Notes: generated from the letters alone by a model not told the origin. DNA of 64,000 bases from GCA-2708415 sp964353185 (GCA_964353185.1 CAYGUV010000004.1:62001-126000), one strand, 5' to 3'; numbered from the stretch's first letter, positions 26,844 through 36,518 are shown. Translations and numbers: made by a program.

Positions 26844-29540
26844 CTAAGCTGCCAAAGCGCGAATCTCTGATTTATGTTCATTTCTACTTTTTTGCAATAA
26901 AACAGGGTTAATCCCCGATAATGTTCTTTCTACATGATCCTTATCAATCTTGTTACTGCTCGTCACTATAGCAATTTCATCACCATCTATACGTCCAATT
27001 AATGTTTGCTCATCACCCTTAAACAAACCATTAATACGACTAGAAACCTCCTGCAAAACAACATCGCCTATATAATGTCCATGAACATCATTGACCCGTT
27101 TAAAATGATCAATATCAATGCAAATTAGTTTAAACTTACTCTCATCTTCTCCATCTAAAACTGCGGCTTTTTTACCTAACAAGTTTATTAAGCTAGAGCG
27201 TTTATATAACCCTGTTAATCTATCGGAGGACTCATCAGTATGATTAGCTCGGAATACTGATAATGAAACACCTAATGACTTTGCTATATCATTTAAAGAA
27301 CCCGTTTGTACCTCAACGTTAAATCCAATGTCATATTGCGGTAATTCTTCAGGTTCCGCCCCCACTTCAATTCGGTGCGTTATAGCCTGCCCCAATCTTT
27401 TAACAGAATTTGTAAATCTGCGTATAATAGAGCCGCATAGTACTCTTCGTGCATATTTATGTTGCGAAGTGTAGCCAAGTTTTTCAGGATACTGATTATT
27501 AACTTTACTTGCATATTCCGTTGCTAAATCAGGGTTATGCTTCCTTAGCAACTCCATCATAGCAATCCATTTTTCTGCAAAAACTTCTTCTGAAGCACTA
27601 GGTTCAAAATCAGTTCCTATTTCGCACCCCCCACCCATCCAAGAGTCACTTCTAACAATAGCAAACCGTCGCTGCTCACCTGTCGTGTACATTAAAGAAT
27701 TAGTGGCAAACTCTGCAAAATATCTTATCTGTTCTTCTGTTAATTTATCAGATTGATAAATCACACAATCCATGATGTGAGAAAATATACGTTTTTCTAA
27801 GTAAGAGTAATCAAGGCTTCCATACTCGTCTCCACCACCCTTAACATAAGAGCTTAATTTTTTTAGTACATCAATTGATGTACTAATGGCCTCTGTTGGC
27901 TTTGCTGATAACACAGCAATTGCAACAATTTTATTAAGCATTTTTTCTTCATCATAATTAAACTCTTCTTCTTTAATTGCTTTTTCATTGCTACTAAACT
28001 CATCTAAATCACCACTTTTAAGGGCTTGGAATATCTCTCTACGAACTCGTAACTTTGAGTTTTCTTCAGCTACGCGTTCTATGTCTTCTGGGTTGGCGTT
28101 CACACCTACGGTTGAACGTATTTGTTCTCTATAGAAAATTCTTGGTAGCCCAATGAGAGGGTCATCATTTTGCAGAACATTTTCGAGTTTTCTAAGATAT
28201 TTCTTAGCTGTTGCACTTGCGTCTTCACCGTAACGACCTATTTTTCTATCTGAATTAAAAACCAACTCAGTCATCCATTCTTCAATGGCACCATCTTGAA
28301 AATCCTCAAGAGCAATATTGATTTGATCATCTTGCCAGTTTTCTCGAAGATTAACGAAAGTAGCCTGACCATCTGCATATAAAGTTGAAACCATAGAGTA
28401 ATTATCAAATGCAGCTTGGCTGTTATGTTCACCTACAAAGCCGACTAATGATTGTCTTAGAGAAGCTATCGTTTTTGCGCTATTACTTCCTTCTCCGCCA
28501 TAAACCTTTGCAGGAACAAAAATTAAATCTCCATTATTGCTTTTGTAAGGTTTTATTAATTGACGCATTAAAGGATAACGCCCCTCTACATCATTTTTAT
28601 GAACAACATAAGCAACTAAAGACCCCTGTCGTATATCATGCTCAACATAAGAATAATTCATACCATCGCGCGACATACACGAAGACCATCGTTGCCCAGT
28701 TGACATCTCAGCTATTTTTTGAGGATCGGAAGAAATTAAAATACGCAATTGCTCCGCCTCCAACAAAGGATCGCAATCAATATTATTACGGTTCATTAAT
28801 TCAACAAAAGAAGGTAATTCTTTTCTATTAGAATTTGGAGCGTTTGATAAAGCCTCATCACTCTGTTGTAAAATATCAAAAAGTTTCCATTGATAAGTAT
28901 CTTGTAGAAATTTTCCTACCTTAGGGCCAGACACCCATTTTTCTTTTTTAGGATCAAAAGATTGAGTTAATTTTGAGTTATCGGGATCTAGGCGAATTTT
29001 TCGTTGGTCTATTGTCCGTCCAGCCTGTGGGAAGGCAGAAGAGTCATCTTTTAATCTGTTTTCATCTTCTAATAAAGATTGCTCATAAGCTTCTTTTGCT
29101 TTCGCATTATAAGCTTCAATATATTCTTCTAATAATGTTTCTGTGGTATCTGCATCTTGACCAGAAAAGAAAATCATTGTGTCTGTAGTCTCTGGTTGAG
29201 GGAGTAAGTTATTCCAGATACCGTCCTTTCTTACCTGTGCCCACTCAGAAAATGCTTTTCTATCTTCTACAGAAAAAGACGTGACACCATGCCAACCCTT
29301 GGCTTGTTTATCAGGAATTTTTCTTCTGAGATTTTCTAAGTCGGGTCGACTTAAGTTACTTACTATGTCAGGAAATGGCGATAGCGGAAAACCCCTTTCT
29401 ATAGCTGTTTCAAGGTACATACGACGCGCCTCAGTTAACCACTCATCAGAAGATCGTAAGCCTTGAAGATCTAACAAATCTTCAATTACTCTCTCATAAG
29501 GCTTTAAATTAGCAGCACTATTATACGGCTTTGCAAACAT
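26844..29540 (-). CDS. Large protein with orphan N-terminus and degenerate GGDEF domain
   Basis: 898 residues, no signal peptide or membrane segment. Residues 1-770 match no domain I recognise. One patch (281-289 TGQRWSSCM, then GSLVAYVVHKND and RQLIKPY up to about 350) looks like a compact alpha/beta unit with a conserved-looking SSCM. The C-terminus from 773 is diguanylate-cyclase-like (DRLTGLYKRSSL, CIDIDHFKRVND), but the GGDEF motif reads DGDEI at 852-856. Only 42 residues follow it, so the usual TxSIGVA end strand is missing. Activity as a cyclase is doubtful. It lies 111 bp downstream of sbtB with no obvious terminator between. Confidence 0.85.
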   Translation of the reverse strand: MFAKPYNSAANLKPYERVIEDLLDLQGLRSSDEWLTEARRMYLETAIERGFPLSPFPDIVSNLSRPDLENLRRKIPDKQAKGWHGVTSFSVEDRKAFSEWAQVRKDGIWNNLLPQPETTDTMIFFSGQDADTTETLLEEYIEAYNAKAKEAYEQSLLEDENRLKDDSSAFPQAGRTIDQRKIRLDPDNSKLTQSFDPKKEKWVSGPKVGKFLQDTYQWKLFDILQQSDEALSNAPNSNRKELPSFVELMNRNNIDCDPLLEAEQLRILISSDPQKIAEMSTGQRWSSCMSRDGMNYSYVEHDIRQGSLVAYVVHKNDVEGRYPLMRQLIKPYKSNNGDLIFVPAKVYGGEGSNSAKTIASLRQSLVGFVGEHNSQAAFDNYSMVSTLYADGQATFVNLRENWQDDQINIALEDFQDGAIEEWMTELVFNSDRKIGRYGEDASATAKKYLRKLENVLQNDDPLIGLPRIFYREQIRSTVGVNANPEDIERVAEENSKLRVRREIFQALKSGDLDEFSSNEKAIKEEEFNYDEEKMLNKIVAIAVLSAKPTEAISTSIDVLKKLSSYVKGGGDEYGSLDYSYLEKRIFSHIMDCVIYQSDKLTEEQIRYFAEFATNSLMYTTGEQRRFAIVRSDSWMGGGCEIGTDFEPSASEEVFAEKWIAMMELLRKHNPDLATEYASKVNNQYPEKLGYTSQHKYARRVLCGSIIRRFTNSVKRLGQAITHRIEVGAEPEELPQYDIGFNVEVQTGSLNDIAKSLGVSLSVFRANHTDESSDRLTGLYKRSSLINLLGKKAAVLDGEDESKFKLICIDIDHFKRVNDVHGHYIGDVVLQEVSSRINGLFKGDEQTLIGRIDGDEIAIVTSSNKIDKDHVERTLSGINPVLLQKSRNEHKSEIRALAA

Positions 29541-29651
29541 GGTGCACTTTATACCATTGCCTGTTTATTATGTCAAATAATTAATAAGTGGTGCTTGTTA
29601 CTACATGTCCGCTTTGGGTCGTAAACGGCCTTTTCGAAAATTTATCACTCT

Positions 29652-29966
29652 TTAAAATTTTTGAGGGCGTACGATTTCGACGTTTTCAACGTAGGTAATC
29701 CCCGAATAATTATTAAAGAATTTATCTGCGACTTCTTTGGCTATCTTGGTGGAAACTTCTTCATTCCCGGTAATAATTTCAAATTTAACATTGGCGTAGC
29801 TGTCATTGACGCCGCCACGCTCTGAAGACCTGACGCCACGGCTGCCCTTCCCCCCCGTTGAAGACAGGGTATAGCCCGTTGCACCACACTTCTCGACCAG
29901 TTCTGCGACCTGCTCAGTAATGATTTTTTCGGTGATAATTACAACTTTTTTGGCTTTATGAATCAT
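29652..29966 (-). CDS. sbtB: SbtB-like PII protein
   Basis: 104 residues of the PII superfamily. VIITEKIITEQVAELVEKCGATGYTL, then GGKGSRGVRSS, then NVKFEIITGNEE and KFFNNYSGITYVENVEIV follow cyanobacterial SbtB closely, including the GATGYT and GGKGSR segments of the nucleotide site and base of the T-loop. The C-terminal CGPxGC redox tail of cyanobacterial SbtB is absent. SbtB is a trimeric sensor of adenyl nucleotides that binds SbtA and gates bicarbonate uptake. sbtA is 3 kb away and carB begins 180 bp upstream on the other strand. The classic PII uridylylation Tyr is not apparent. Confidence 0.9.
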   Translation of the reverse strand: MIHKAKKVVIITEKIITEQVAELVEKCGATGYTLSSTGGKGSRGVRSSERGGVNDSYANVKFEIITGNEEVSTKIAKEVADKFFNNYSGITYVENVEIVRPQKF

Positions 29967-30146
29967 GATTTTCCCTGCGGTAAATTTGTTCTTATAATTT
30001 AAGCCTTCCCTGCGCTTGATGCAAGTTGATTTAATAATGTGTAAGACTCAAAAAAAATGACGCAAATCTATTGCCTTGCTTGGGTTTATTGTTTATTAAA
30101 TCATCTTCGGTAGCACAAAATAATTATACAACGAAAAGCCGAAAAA

Positions 30147-33100
30147 ATGCCCAAAAGAACTGACATAAAATCCATCCTCATCATTGGTGCAGGACCAATT
30201 ATTATTGGCCAAGCGTGTGAGTTTGACTATTCAGGAACACAAGCCTGTAAGGCATTAAAAGAAGAAGGCTACCGCGTCATTCTGGTAAACTCCAACCCCG
30301 CCACCATCATGACTGACCCGCACTTGGCCGATGCAACCTATATTGAACCCATCACCCCTGCGGTGGTTGCAAAAATATTGGAAAAAGAAAAGCCTGACGC
30401 TGTCCTGCCAACGATGGGCGGACAAACGGGTTTGAACACTGCGCTTGCCCTGGCCGAAGACGGAACGCTTGACCGCCTCGGGATTGAGCTGATTGGCGCC
30501 AACCGTGAAGCCATCGCCAAAGCGGAAGACCGCGATCTCTTCAAAAAATGTATGGATGAGCTAGGCTTAGAATCCGCTAAATCTGTTTTGGCACATAACC
30601 GTGAAGAGGCCGTGGCCGCCTTAGAAGAAATTGGCCTCCCTGCCATTATCCGCCCCGCCTTTACCATGGGCGGCACAGGTGGCGGTATTGCATATAACAA
30701 GGCGCAATACGATGAAATCACGGCTGAGGGAATTGATGCCTCCCCCATTAATCAAATCTTGGTCGAAGAATCTCTTCTTGGCTGGAAAGAATATGAAATG
30801 GAAGTTGTCCGCGACAAAAACGACAACTGCATCATTATCTGTTCTATTGAAAATATTGACCCAATGGGTGTGCATACGGGGGATTCCATCACCGTTGCCC
30901 CCGCGATGACCTTGACCGATAAAGAATATCAAATCATGCGTAACGCCTCGTTAAAGGTATTGCGCGGTATTGGTGTTGAAACTGGTGGATCGAACGTTCA
31001 ATTTGCGGTGCATCCTGAAACAGGCCGCTTGATCGTGATTGAGATGAACCCGCGCGTGTCCCGCTCTTCCGCCCTTGCCTCAAAGGCGACAGGTTTCCCA
31101 ATCGCCAAAGTTGCTGCAAAACTGGCCGTAGGCTACACCCTTGATGAGCTTGACAATGACATCACCGAAGGCCGTACCCCTGCCTCATTCGAACCCACAA
31201 TCGATTATGTCGTGACAAAGATCCCCCGCTTTAACTTTGAAAAATTCAAAGGCGCCGATAACAACCTGACCACCGCCATGAAATCTGTTGGCGAAGTTAT
31301 GTCCTTTGGCCGCAATATGGAGGAATCCTTACAAAAAGCCCTCCGCTCCATGGAAGAAAACCTTACAGGCTTTGACGACATGAAAATTGGGGATGGCGAA
31401 AATCCACATCCCGATCAATTGCGCGCCGCCATTTCAAAACCAACCCCGCGCCGCCTTCTGTATGTTGCACAAGCCATGCGCCACGGGATGAGCGTCGAAG
31501 ACATTCACAATATCTGTAAAATTGACCGTTGGTTCCTAAGCCGTATTGAGAACATTATAAATATCGAAAAAGACATTAAAAACAATGGACTACCAAAATC
31601 TTCTCAAGCATGGATGAAGGTAAAACAACTTGGTTTTTCTGACGCACGCTTGGCAACATTGGTTGGCAAAAACGAAATTGATGTCACCAAAGCCCGCCAA
31701 AAGGCGGACGTGCATCCTGTCTTTAAACGCGTCGATAGCTGCGCCGCTGAAATCCCATCTGAAACGCCTTATATGTATTCCACTTATGAAGGAAACGGCA
31801 TGACACCCGCCGAAAACGAATGCAAGCCAACCGATAAAAAGAAAATCGTCATCTTAGGCGGTGGGCCAAACCGTATTGGCCAAGGGATTGAATTTGATTA
31901 TTGCTGCGTTCACGCCTGTTATGCCCTGCAAGAGGCTGGCTATGAAACCATCATGATTAACTGTAACCCTGAAACAGTGTCCACTGACTATGATACCGCA
32001 GACAGATTATATTTTGAGCCTCTAACGGCCGAAAACGTGATCGAAATTATCGAAGCCGAAAGTGCAAATGGCACCGTCGAAGGCGTGATTGTGCAATTGG
32101 GTGGGCAAACACCGCTAAAACTATGTCACGATCTTCAAAAGGCAGGCATCAAAATTCTTGGCACCGACCCAGACGCCATTGATTTGGCCGAAGATCGCGA
32201 GCGTTTCCAAAAACTGATCAAAAAATTAAAACTGCACCAACCCAACAACGCGCTGGCTTTTTCAAAAGAAGAAGCCCTCAAACTCGCCGATGAAGTCGGC
32301 TTTCCCCTCGTTATCCGCCCTTCTTATGTTTTGGGCGGCCAAGGCATGGAAATTGTTGGCACTATGGAGGAGGTTGAGCGTTATATGGAGCGCGCGGTGA
32401 AGGTCTCAGGCAAAAACCCTGTTCTTCTTGATCGCTACCTCAAAGGCGCGATTGAAATTGATGTGGACTGTATCTCTGATGGAAACGAAGTCTATATCGC
32501 CGGTATTATGGAACATGTTGAAGAAGCGGGTATCCATTCTGGCGACTCTGCCTCCGTATTACCGCCGCACTCCCTTCCCTATAAAACAATACGCGAACTT
32601 GAAACGCAAACCATCAAATTGGCCAAGGCATTAAACGTCAAAGGCCTGATGAATGTTCAATTTGCTGTTAAAATGAATAAACAAACCAGCGAATATGATA
32701 TGTACATTATCGAGGTAAACCCCCGTGCGTCCCGTACCGTGCCTTTTGTTGCGAAGGCAACCAATGTGCCTATTGCCAAAATCGCCTCTCGCGTGATGGC
32801 GGGCGAACCATTATCAAATTTCCGAAATCAACTTCATGGCATGTCCGCCAATCATACGGCTGTTAAAGCGCCCGTTTTCCCGTTCAATCGTTTCCCTGGT
32901 ACAGATGTTATCCTTGGCCCTGAAATGAAATCAACTGGCGAAGTTATGGGTTTGGATACTGATTTCGCGCAAGCCTTCGCCAAATCGCAACTTGCCGCAG
33001 GAAATGTTTTGCCCACCAAAGGCACCGTTTTCCTCTCCGTTAAAGATAGCGATAAAGAAGCGCTCATCCCCCTTGCCAAAGATTTGGCAGAAATCGGGTT

Positions 33101-33449
33101 CGAATTGATTGCCACCGGCGGCACTTGTACAAAACTGCAAGAGGCTGGCTTAAATGTAAAACGCATTAATAAGGTCATGGAAGGCCACCCCCACGTTGTG
33201 GACGCTATCATAAATGGCGAGATTGATTTCCTAATCAACACCACCAAAGGGCCACAGGCACTATCAGACTCCATGTCTATCCGCCGCGAAGCCGTCATGC
33301 ATAAAACCCCTTACTTCACGTTATTATCCTCCGCGACTGCTGGTATTCAAGCCATCCGCGCCCTTAAAACGCGCGAAATGGACGTAAAACCACTGCAAGA
33401 TTACTTTAAAGATGACGAAGAAGATGTGGATGATAGCGAAGCAGCTTAA
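30147..33449 (+). CDS. carB: Carbamoyl-phosphate synthase large chain
   Basis: 1100 residues, the full length. Two homologous halves each have an ATP-grasp domain: GAGPIIIGQACEFDYSG at the start and GGGPNRIGQGIEFDYCC near 570 are the paired P-loop-like regions, with GGSNVQFAV and LMNVQFAV in matching places. The C-terminal MGS-like allosteric domain has FLSVKDSDKE and IATGGT. It uses ammonia from CarA, bicarbonate and two ATP. In this genome carA lies 5 kb upstream, separated by carbonic anhydrase, sbtA, the GGDEF gene and sbtB. A short acidic tail ends the protein. Confidence 0.97.
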   Translation: MPKRTDIKSILIIGAGPIIIGQACEFDYSGTQACKALKEEGYRVILVNSNPATIMTDPHLADATYIEPITPAVVAKILEKEKPDAVLPTMGGQTGLNTALALAEDGTLDRLGIELIGANREAIAKAEDRDLFKKCMDELGLESAKSVLAHNREEAVAALEEIGLPAIIRPAFTMGGTGGGIAYNKAQYDEITAEGIDASPINQILVEESLLGWKEYEMEVVRDKNDNCIIICSIENIDPMGVHTGDSITVAPAMTLTDKEYQIMRNASLKVLRGIGVETGGSNVQFAVHPETGRLIVIEMNPRVSRSSALASKATGFPIAKVAAKLAVGYTLDELDNDITEGRTPASFEPTIDYVVTKIPRFNFEKFKGADNNLTTAMKSVGEVMSFGRNMEESLQKALRSMEENLTGFDDMKIGDGENPHPDQLRAAISKPTPRRLLYVAQAMRHGMSVEDIHNICKIDRWFLSRIENIINIEKDIKNNGLPKSSQAWMKVKQLGFSDARLATLVGKNEIDVTKARQKADVHPVFKRVDSCAAEIPSETPYMYSTYEGNGMTPAENECKPTDKKKIVILGGGPNRIGQGIEFDYCCVHACYALQEAGYETIMINCNPETVSTDYDTADRLYFEPLTAENVIEIIEAESANGTVEGVIVQLGGQTPLKLCHDLQKAGIKILGTDPDAIDLAEDRERFQKLIKKLKLHQPNNALAFSKEEALKLADEVGFPLVIRPSYVLGGQGMEIVGTMEEVERYMERAVKVSGKNPVLLDRYLKGAIEIDVDCISDGNEVYIAGIMEHVEEAGIHSGDSASVLPPHSLPYKTIRELETQTIKLAKALNVKGLMNVQFAVKMNKQTSEYDMYIIEVNPRASRTVPFVAKATNVPIAKIASRVMAGEPLSNFRNQLHGMSANHTAVKAPVFPFNRFPGTDVILGPEMKSTGEVMGLDTDFAQAFAKSQLAAGNVLPTKGTVFLSVKDSDKEALIPLAKDLAEIGFELIATGGTCTKLQEAGLNVKRINKVMEGHPHVVDAIINGEIDFLINTTKGPQALSDSMSIRREAVMHKTPYFTLLSSATAGIQAIRALKTREMDVKPLQDYFKDDEEDVDDSEAA

Positions 33450-33615
33450 TTCATAGATAAATTATAGCTCCTAGCCAAACAGAAGTGTCTTGACCAAAAC
33501 TATAATTATGTCAAAAAAAATAAATTGGAACGATTATCTTACTTTAGTGTTATTAAGGTATTCGGGACGCATATAAGCGTTTAGATAAACAAAATTCAAA
33601 GGAGAATTTAGACTA

Positions 33616-34251
33616 ATGAAAACAACATCAAAAATCTTAGGGTTAACAACAGCAGCCGTTGCGATCTTATCCGCACCTGCCATAGCAGAAACAGTAAAAG
33701 TACAAGTCGGTGAAAAAGTAACATATGAGACAAAAAATGTTGCTCTTCCGGGTGACAACGTTGTCGGCTTCGAAATTGAAGAACGTCAAGAATTCGCACG
33801 TTTGGACGAAAATGCAGATGGCGTGGTAACACGTAAAGAGTTTTACAACAAAACGATGTTAGATAACGAAGCCGAAATTTTTGCTTTATTTGATTCAAAC
33901 CAAAGTGGTGAGATTACGCCAGAGGAATTTTCAAACAATTCACGTTACGGTAATGGCCAGCTAACAAATAAAACAACAAATAAAACAAGACAATATTCAA
34001 ACACAAACTTCGGCAGCATGCGCGAAAAATTCTACGCACCAGAAGAATATGACGTAATAGAACCAGCATCTGGTGATCAAAAAGCGTTAATTAAACAAGA
34101 AATTGAAGCTGGTATCGACTATAATGGCGTTGACACTGAGCCAAATGTAAATCAAGGAATTGATTACAAAGGGGACGTAAAAACTCCAGGTACTGTAGAT
34201 TCAAATATCGTGTATGAAGGCGAAACTGACGCTAACTACAACTATAATTAA
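33616..34251 (+). CDS. Secreted EF-hand protein
   Basis: 211 residues with a signal peptide (cleavage about AIAE, residue 25). A pair of EF-hand loops follows: DENADGVVTRKE near 73-84 and DSNQSGEITPEE near 100-111, both with acidic or polar residues at positions 1, 3, 5, 9 and 12. The tail has a loose repeat around a Tyr/Gly core (GIDYNG, GIDYKG, NIVYEG, NYNYN). It probably binds Ca2+ outside the cytoplasm; its role is unknown. AAAGGAG lies about 12 nt before the ATG. It ends before a strong terminator. Confidence 0.85.
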   Translation: MKTTSKILGLTTAAVAILSAPAIAETVKVQVGEKVTYETKNVALPGDNVVGFEIEERQEFARLDENADGVVTRKEFYNKTMLDNEAEIFALFDSNQSGEITPEEFSNNSRYGNGQLTNKTTNKTRQYSNTNFGSMREKFYAPEEYDVIEPASGDQKALIKQEIEAGIDYNGVDTEPNVNQGIDYKGDVKTPGTVDSNIVYEGETDANYNYN

Positions 34252-34275
34252 TATCATAGACGACTAAATTTAAAG

Positions 34276-34304
34276 CCTAGCTCAATATTGAGCTAGGTTT
34301 TCTT
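34276..34304 (+). terminator. Intrinsic terminator of the EF-hand gene
   Basis: CCTAGCTCAAT and ATTGAGCTAGG (34276-34297) form a perfect 11-bp palindromic stem followed by TTTTCTT. It lies 25 bp past the stop. Confidence 0.85.
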
Positions 34305-34392
34305 ACGCTTGACGGTAAAAGCGCAAATTTGTATAATGACAACATAATCCGTGATTTTTCGCGGATTTATTTTTTTAATAAAAGAGATGAAA

Positions 34393-34869
34393 ATGAGCAA
34401 CCAAGTTCCGATTACCCCACAAGGCTTCAAAAAAATTCAAGAAGAATTGAAAGAGCGTAAGACTATCTTACGACCTGAAATTGTGGAATCAATTGCAACT
34501 GCGCGCGAACATGGCGACCTCAAAGAAAACGCAGAATATCATGCCGCCAAAGAACAACAAAGCTTTAACGAAGGCCGCATCAAAGAATTAGAAGGGGCGA
34601 TTGGCGCCGCTCAAATCATTGACCCTTCCAAATTTTCTGGTGACCAAGTAAAATTTGGCGCAAAAGTTTTGATTGTTGATGAAGAAACGGATGAAGAACG
34701 CACCATTACTATTGTCGGTGAATATGAATCAAATGCAGATAAAGGATTAATCTCTGTAACCTCCCCCATTGCCCGCGCCCTCATCAGCAAATCTGTCGGC
34801 GACAGCGTAAAAGTGACCACCCCACGCGGGGAAGTCGACTACGAAATTTTAGAAGTGCATTATTCTTAA
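34393..34869 (+). CDS. greA: Transcription elongation factor GreA
   Basis: 158 residues from the ATG at 34393 (MSNQVPITPQGFKK), exactly the usual GreA length. An upstream in-frame ATG at 34351 would add an odd hydrophobic 14-residue extension, so I reject it. An N-terminal coiled coil with the acidic tip (GDLKENAEY near 43-51) is followed by a C-terminal FKBP-like domain (VGDSVKVTTPRGEVDYEILEV). GreA rescues backtracked RNA polymerase. The carB-greA neighbourhood is common in Alphaproteobacteria, here split by the EF-hand gene. Confidence 0.96.
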   Translation: MSNQVPITPQGFKKIQEELKERKTILRPEIVESIATAREHGDLKENAEYHAAKEQQSFNEGRIKELEGAIGAAQIIDPSKFSGDQVKFGAKVLIVDEETDEERTITIVGEYESNADKGLISVTSPIARALISKSVGDSVKVTTPRGEVDYEILEVHYS

Positions 34870-34920
34870 ATAATATTTTACGCGCTCAATAAATCTTCGA
34901 TGAAGTAGGTTAATTGTAAA

Positions 34921-35400
34921 TTAATCAACATGAATAGGAATGCCTGGCTTTTCCTTGGCGGAACGCACCATCGGCATGGTCTTCACGGATGTAACATTCG
35001 ACAACGCAGTTAATTCCTTCGTCAGAAAGTTTTGATACGCATCCCAATCTTCTGCAACAATCCGTAATAAGTAATCAACCTCGCCAGATAGCATATGGCA
35101 CTCCCGTACCATGCGTAGTGAATCGCATTTTTCTTCAAATGCTTTTAAGTCGGCTTCTGATTGCGATACCAATTTAATAAGCGCAAAAACAGTTAATCCA
35201 TATCCTAAATTACCAGCGTCTAATTTGGCAAAATACCCTTTTATCAAACCTGCATCTTCAAGGGCACGCACACGGCGCAAACAAGGTGGCGCCGAAATTC
35301 CTGCATTTTTGGAGAGCTCTACATTCGTAATACGGCCATTAGCCTGCAAGTCTCTGAGTATTTTTCTATCTATTTTATCTAGCTTAACGCGTCGGGTCAT
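34921..35400 (-). CDS. lrp: Lrp/AsnC family transcriptional regulator
   Basis: 159 residues. An N-terminal winged helix-turn-helix (KIDRKILRDLQANGRITNVELSKNAGISAPPCLRRVRALEDAG, roughly 7-50) is followed by the RAM ligand-binding domain (VFALIKLVSQSEADL and GEVDYLLRIVAEDW). It regulates amino-acid or other metabolic genes as a dimer or octamer. It is divergent from the next gene across 118 bp. That gap has an inverted ACCCTA/TAGGGT pair near 35450-35467, a possible operator. Confidence 0.93.
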   Translation of the reverse strand: MTRRVKLDKIDRKILRDLQANGRITNVELSKNAGISAPPCLRRVRALEDAGLIKGYFAKLDAGNLGYGLTVFALIKLVSQSEADLKAFEEKCDSLRMVRECHMLSGEVDYLLRIVAEDWDAYQNFLTKELTALSNVTSVKTMPMVRSAKEKPGIPIHVD

Positions 35401-35518
35401 ATGTGATCCTGTTTTGTATTATTTAACGATTCAGTTCTTTTTACTAAACACCCTACCATTTAGGGTATAAGATGTCATGGCACAGAAAACAAGGATTATT
35501 GCGTAAAAAATTAAAAAA

Positions 35519-36448
35519 ATGTTGTGTCAGATTATAACAGAAGGAATGGTTGGTACTGAAAACCAATGCGTGGGCGTTGCAAACGCCATAGGGCTTCCTA
35601 GCGAGATTAAGCAAATTGGCCTCAACCAACCATGGCGTGCTTTATCCCCTTGGTTGCCCCTTGAAACATCTTTCACATTCTCACCCAAACTTACCCCCCC
35701 TTGGCCAGACTTATTGATCGTATCAGGGCGCAAATCAATCGCGGCTGCGCGCTATATTAAAAAACAAAATAGCGGCGTGTTTACAGTTTATATCCAAAAC
35801 CCCAAAATTAACCCCTTAGAATTTGATTTAGTTGCCGCGCCCTATCATGACAATTTAACAGGGCCAAACGTTATCGTCACAGACGGCGCACCAAACAAAA
35901 TAACCCCAACCCTTTTGGAAAAATCAAAAATAGAATTCACCCCAGTTTTTGACAAAACTTTTATGCCGCACCTCGCCATACTCATTGGTGGGAACAGTCG
36001 TACCCATAAGATGACACAGGAAAAAACGATAGCCTTATCTAACCGCCTCAAAGAATTGAGCAAAGATTACTTTCTAATGATTACCGCATCACGACGCACG
36101 GGCGATGAAAATATCAAAATCCTAAAACAAACTCTCACAGGCGAAAATATCTACTTTTACGATGGTAATGGCCCCAACCCTTACTTAGGCATGTTGGCAT
36201 GGGCAGATAAAATCATCGTCACAAATGACAGCGTTTCCATGTTATCCGATGCAGGCACAACTGGAAAACCCGTTTACACAATAGAATTAGACGGTACGTC
36301 AAAGCGTTTTACCCGATTATATGACCATTTATCCGCCCTAAATGTTATCCGCCCGTTGCCCCAAAATGGTAACCTTGATCATTGGAAATACGAACCTTTG
36401 GCAGATGCGCAAAAGATTGCCACCGCAATCAAAGATAGAATGGGATAA
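35519..36448 (+). CDS. ELM1/DUF1022 family protein
   Basis: 309 residues. The family (mitochondrial fission ELM1-like, DUF1022) is seen here in GMVGTENQCVGVANAIGLP at the N-terminus, DLLIVSGRKSIAAARYIKK and a C-terminal glycosyltransferase-B-like site (IIVTNDSVSMLSDAGTTGKPVY). Function in bacteria is not settled, possibly glycan transfer. A TTG at 35498 in frame with AAGGA just upstream is an alternative start, adding seven basic residues. It precedes trxB and is divergent from lrp. Confidence 0.82.
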   Translation: MLCQIITEGMVGTENQCVGVANAIGLPSEIKQIGLNQPWRALSPWLPLETSFTFSPKLTPPWPDLLIVSGRKSIAAARYIKKQNSGVFTVYIQNPKINPLEFDLVAAPYHDNLTGPNVIVTDGAPNKITPTLLEKSKIEFTPVFDKTFMPHLAILIGGNSRTHKMTQEKTIALSNRLKELSKDYFLMITASRRTGDENIKILKQTLTGENIYFYDGNGPNPYLGMLAWADKIIVTNDSVSMLSDAGTTGKPVYTIELDGTSKRFTRLYDHLSALNVIRPLPQNGNLDHWKYEPLADAQKIATAIKDRMG

Positions 36449-36518
36449 AATCACAAGTTTTCCTTGCTGTAAGCCCCTCTGATCATTACATATAGTGCAT
36501 TATAAGAGGAAATATACT

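Noticed and set aside
28409..28831. 140-residue plus-strand frame
   Set aside because: Antisense to the GGDEF-containing gene, which has coherent domains and normal codon use; no start signal.
34351..34392. GreA N-terminal extension
   Set aside because: The 158-residue start at 34393 equals the family length and the extension is hydrophobic with no family support.
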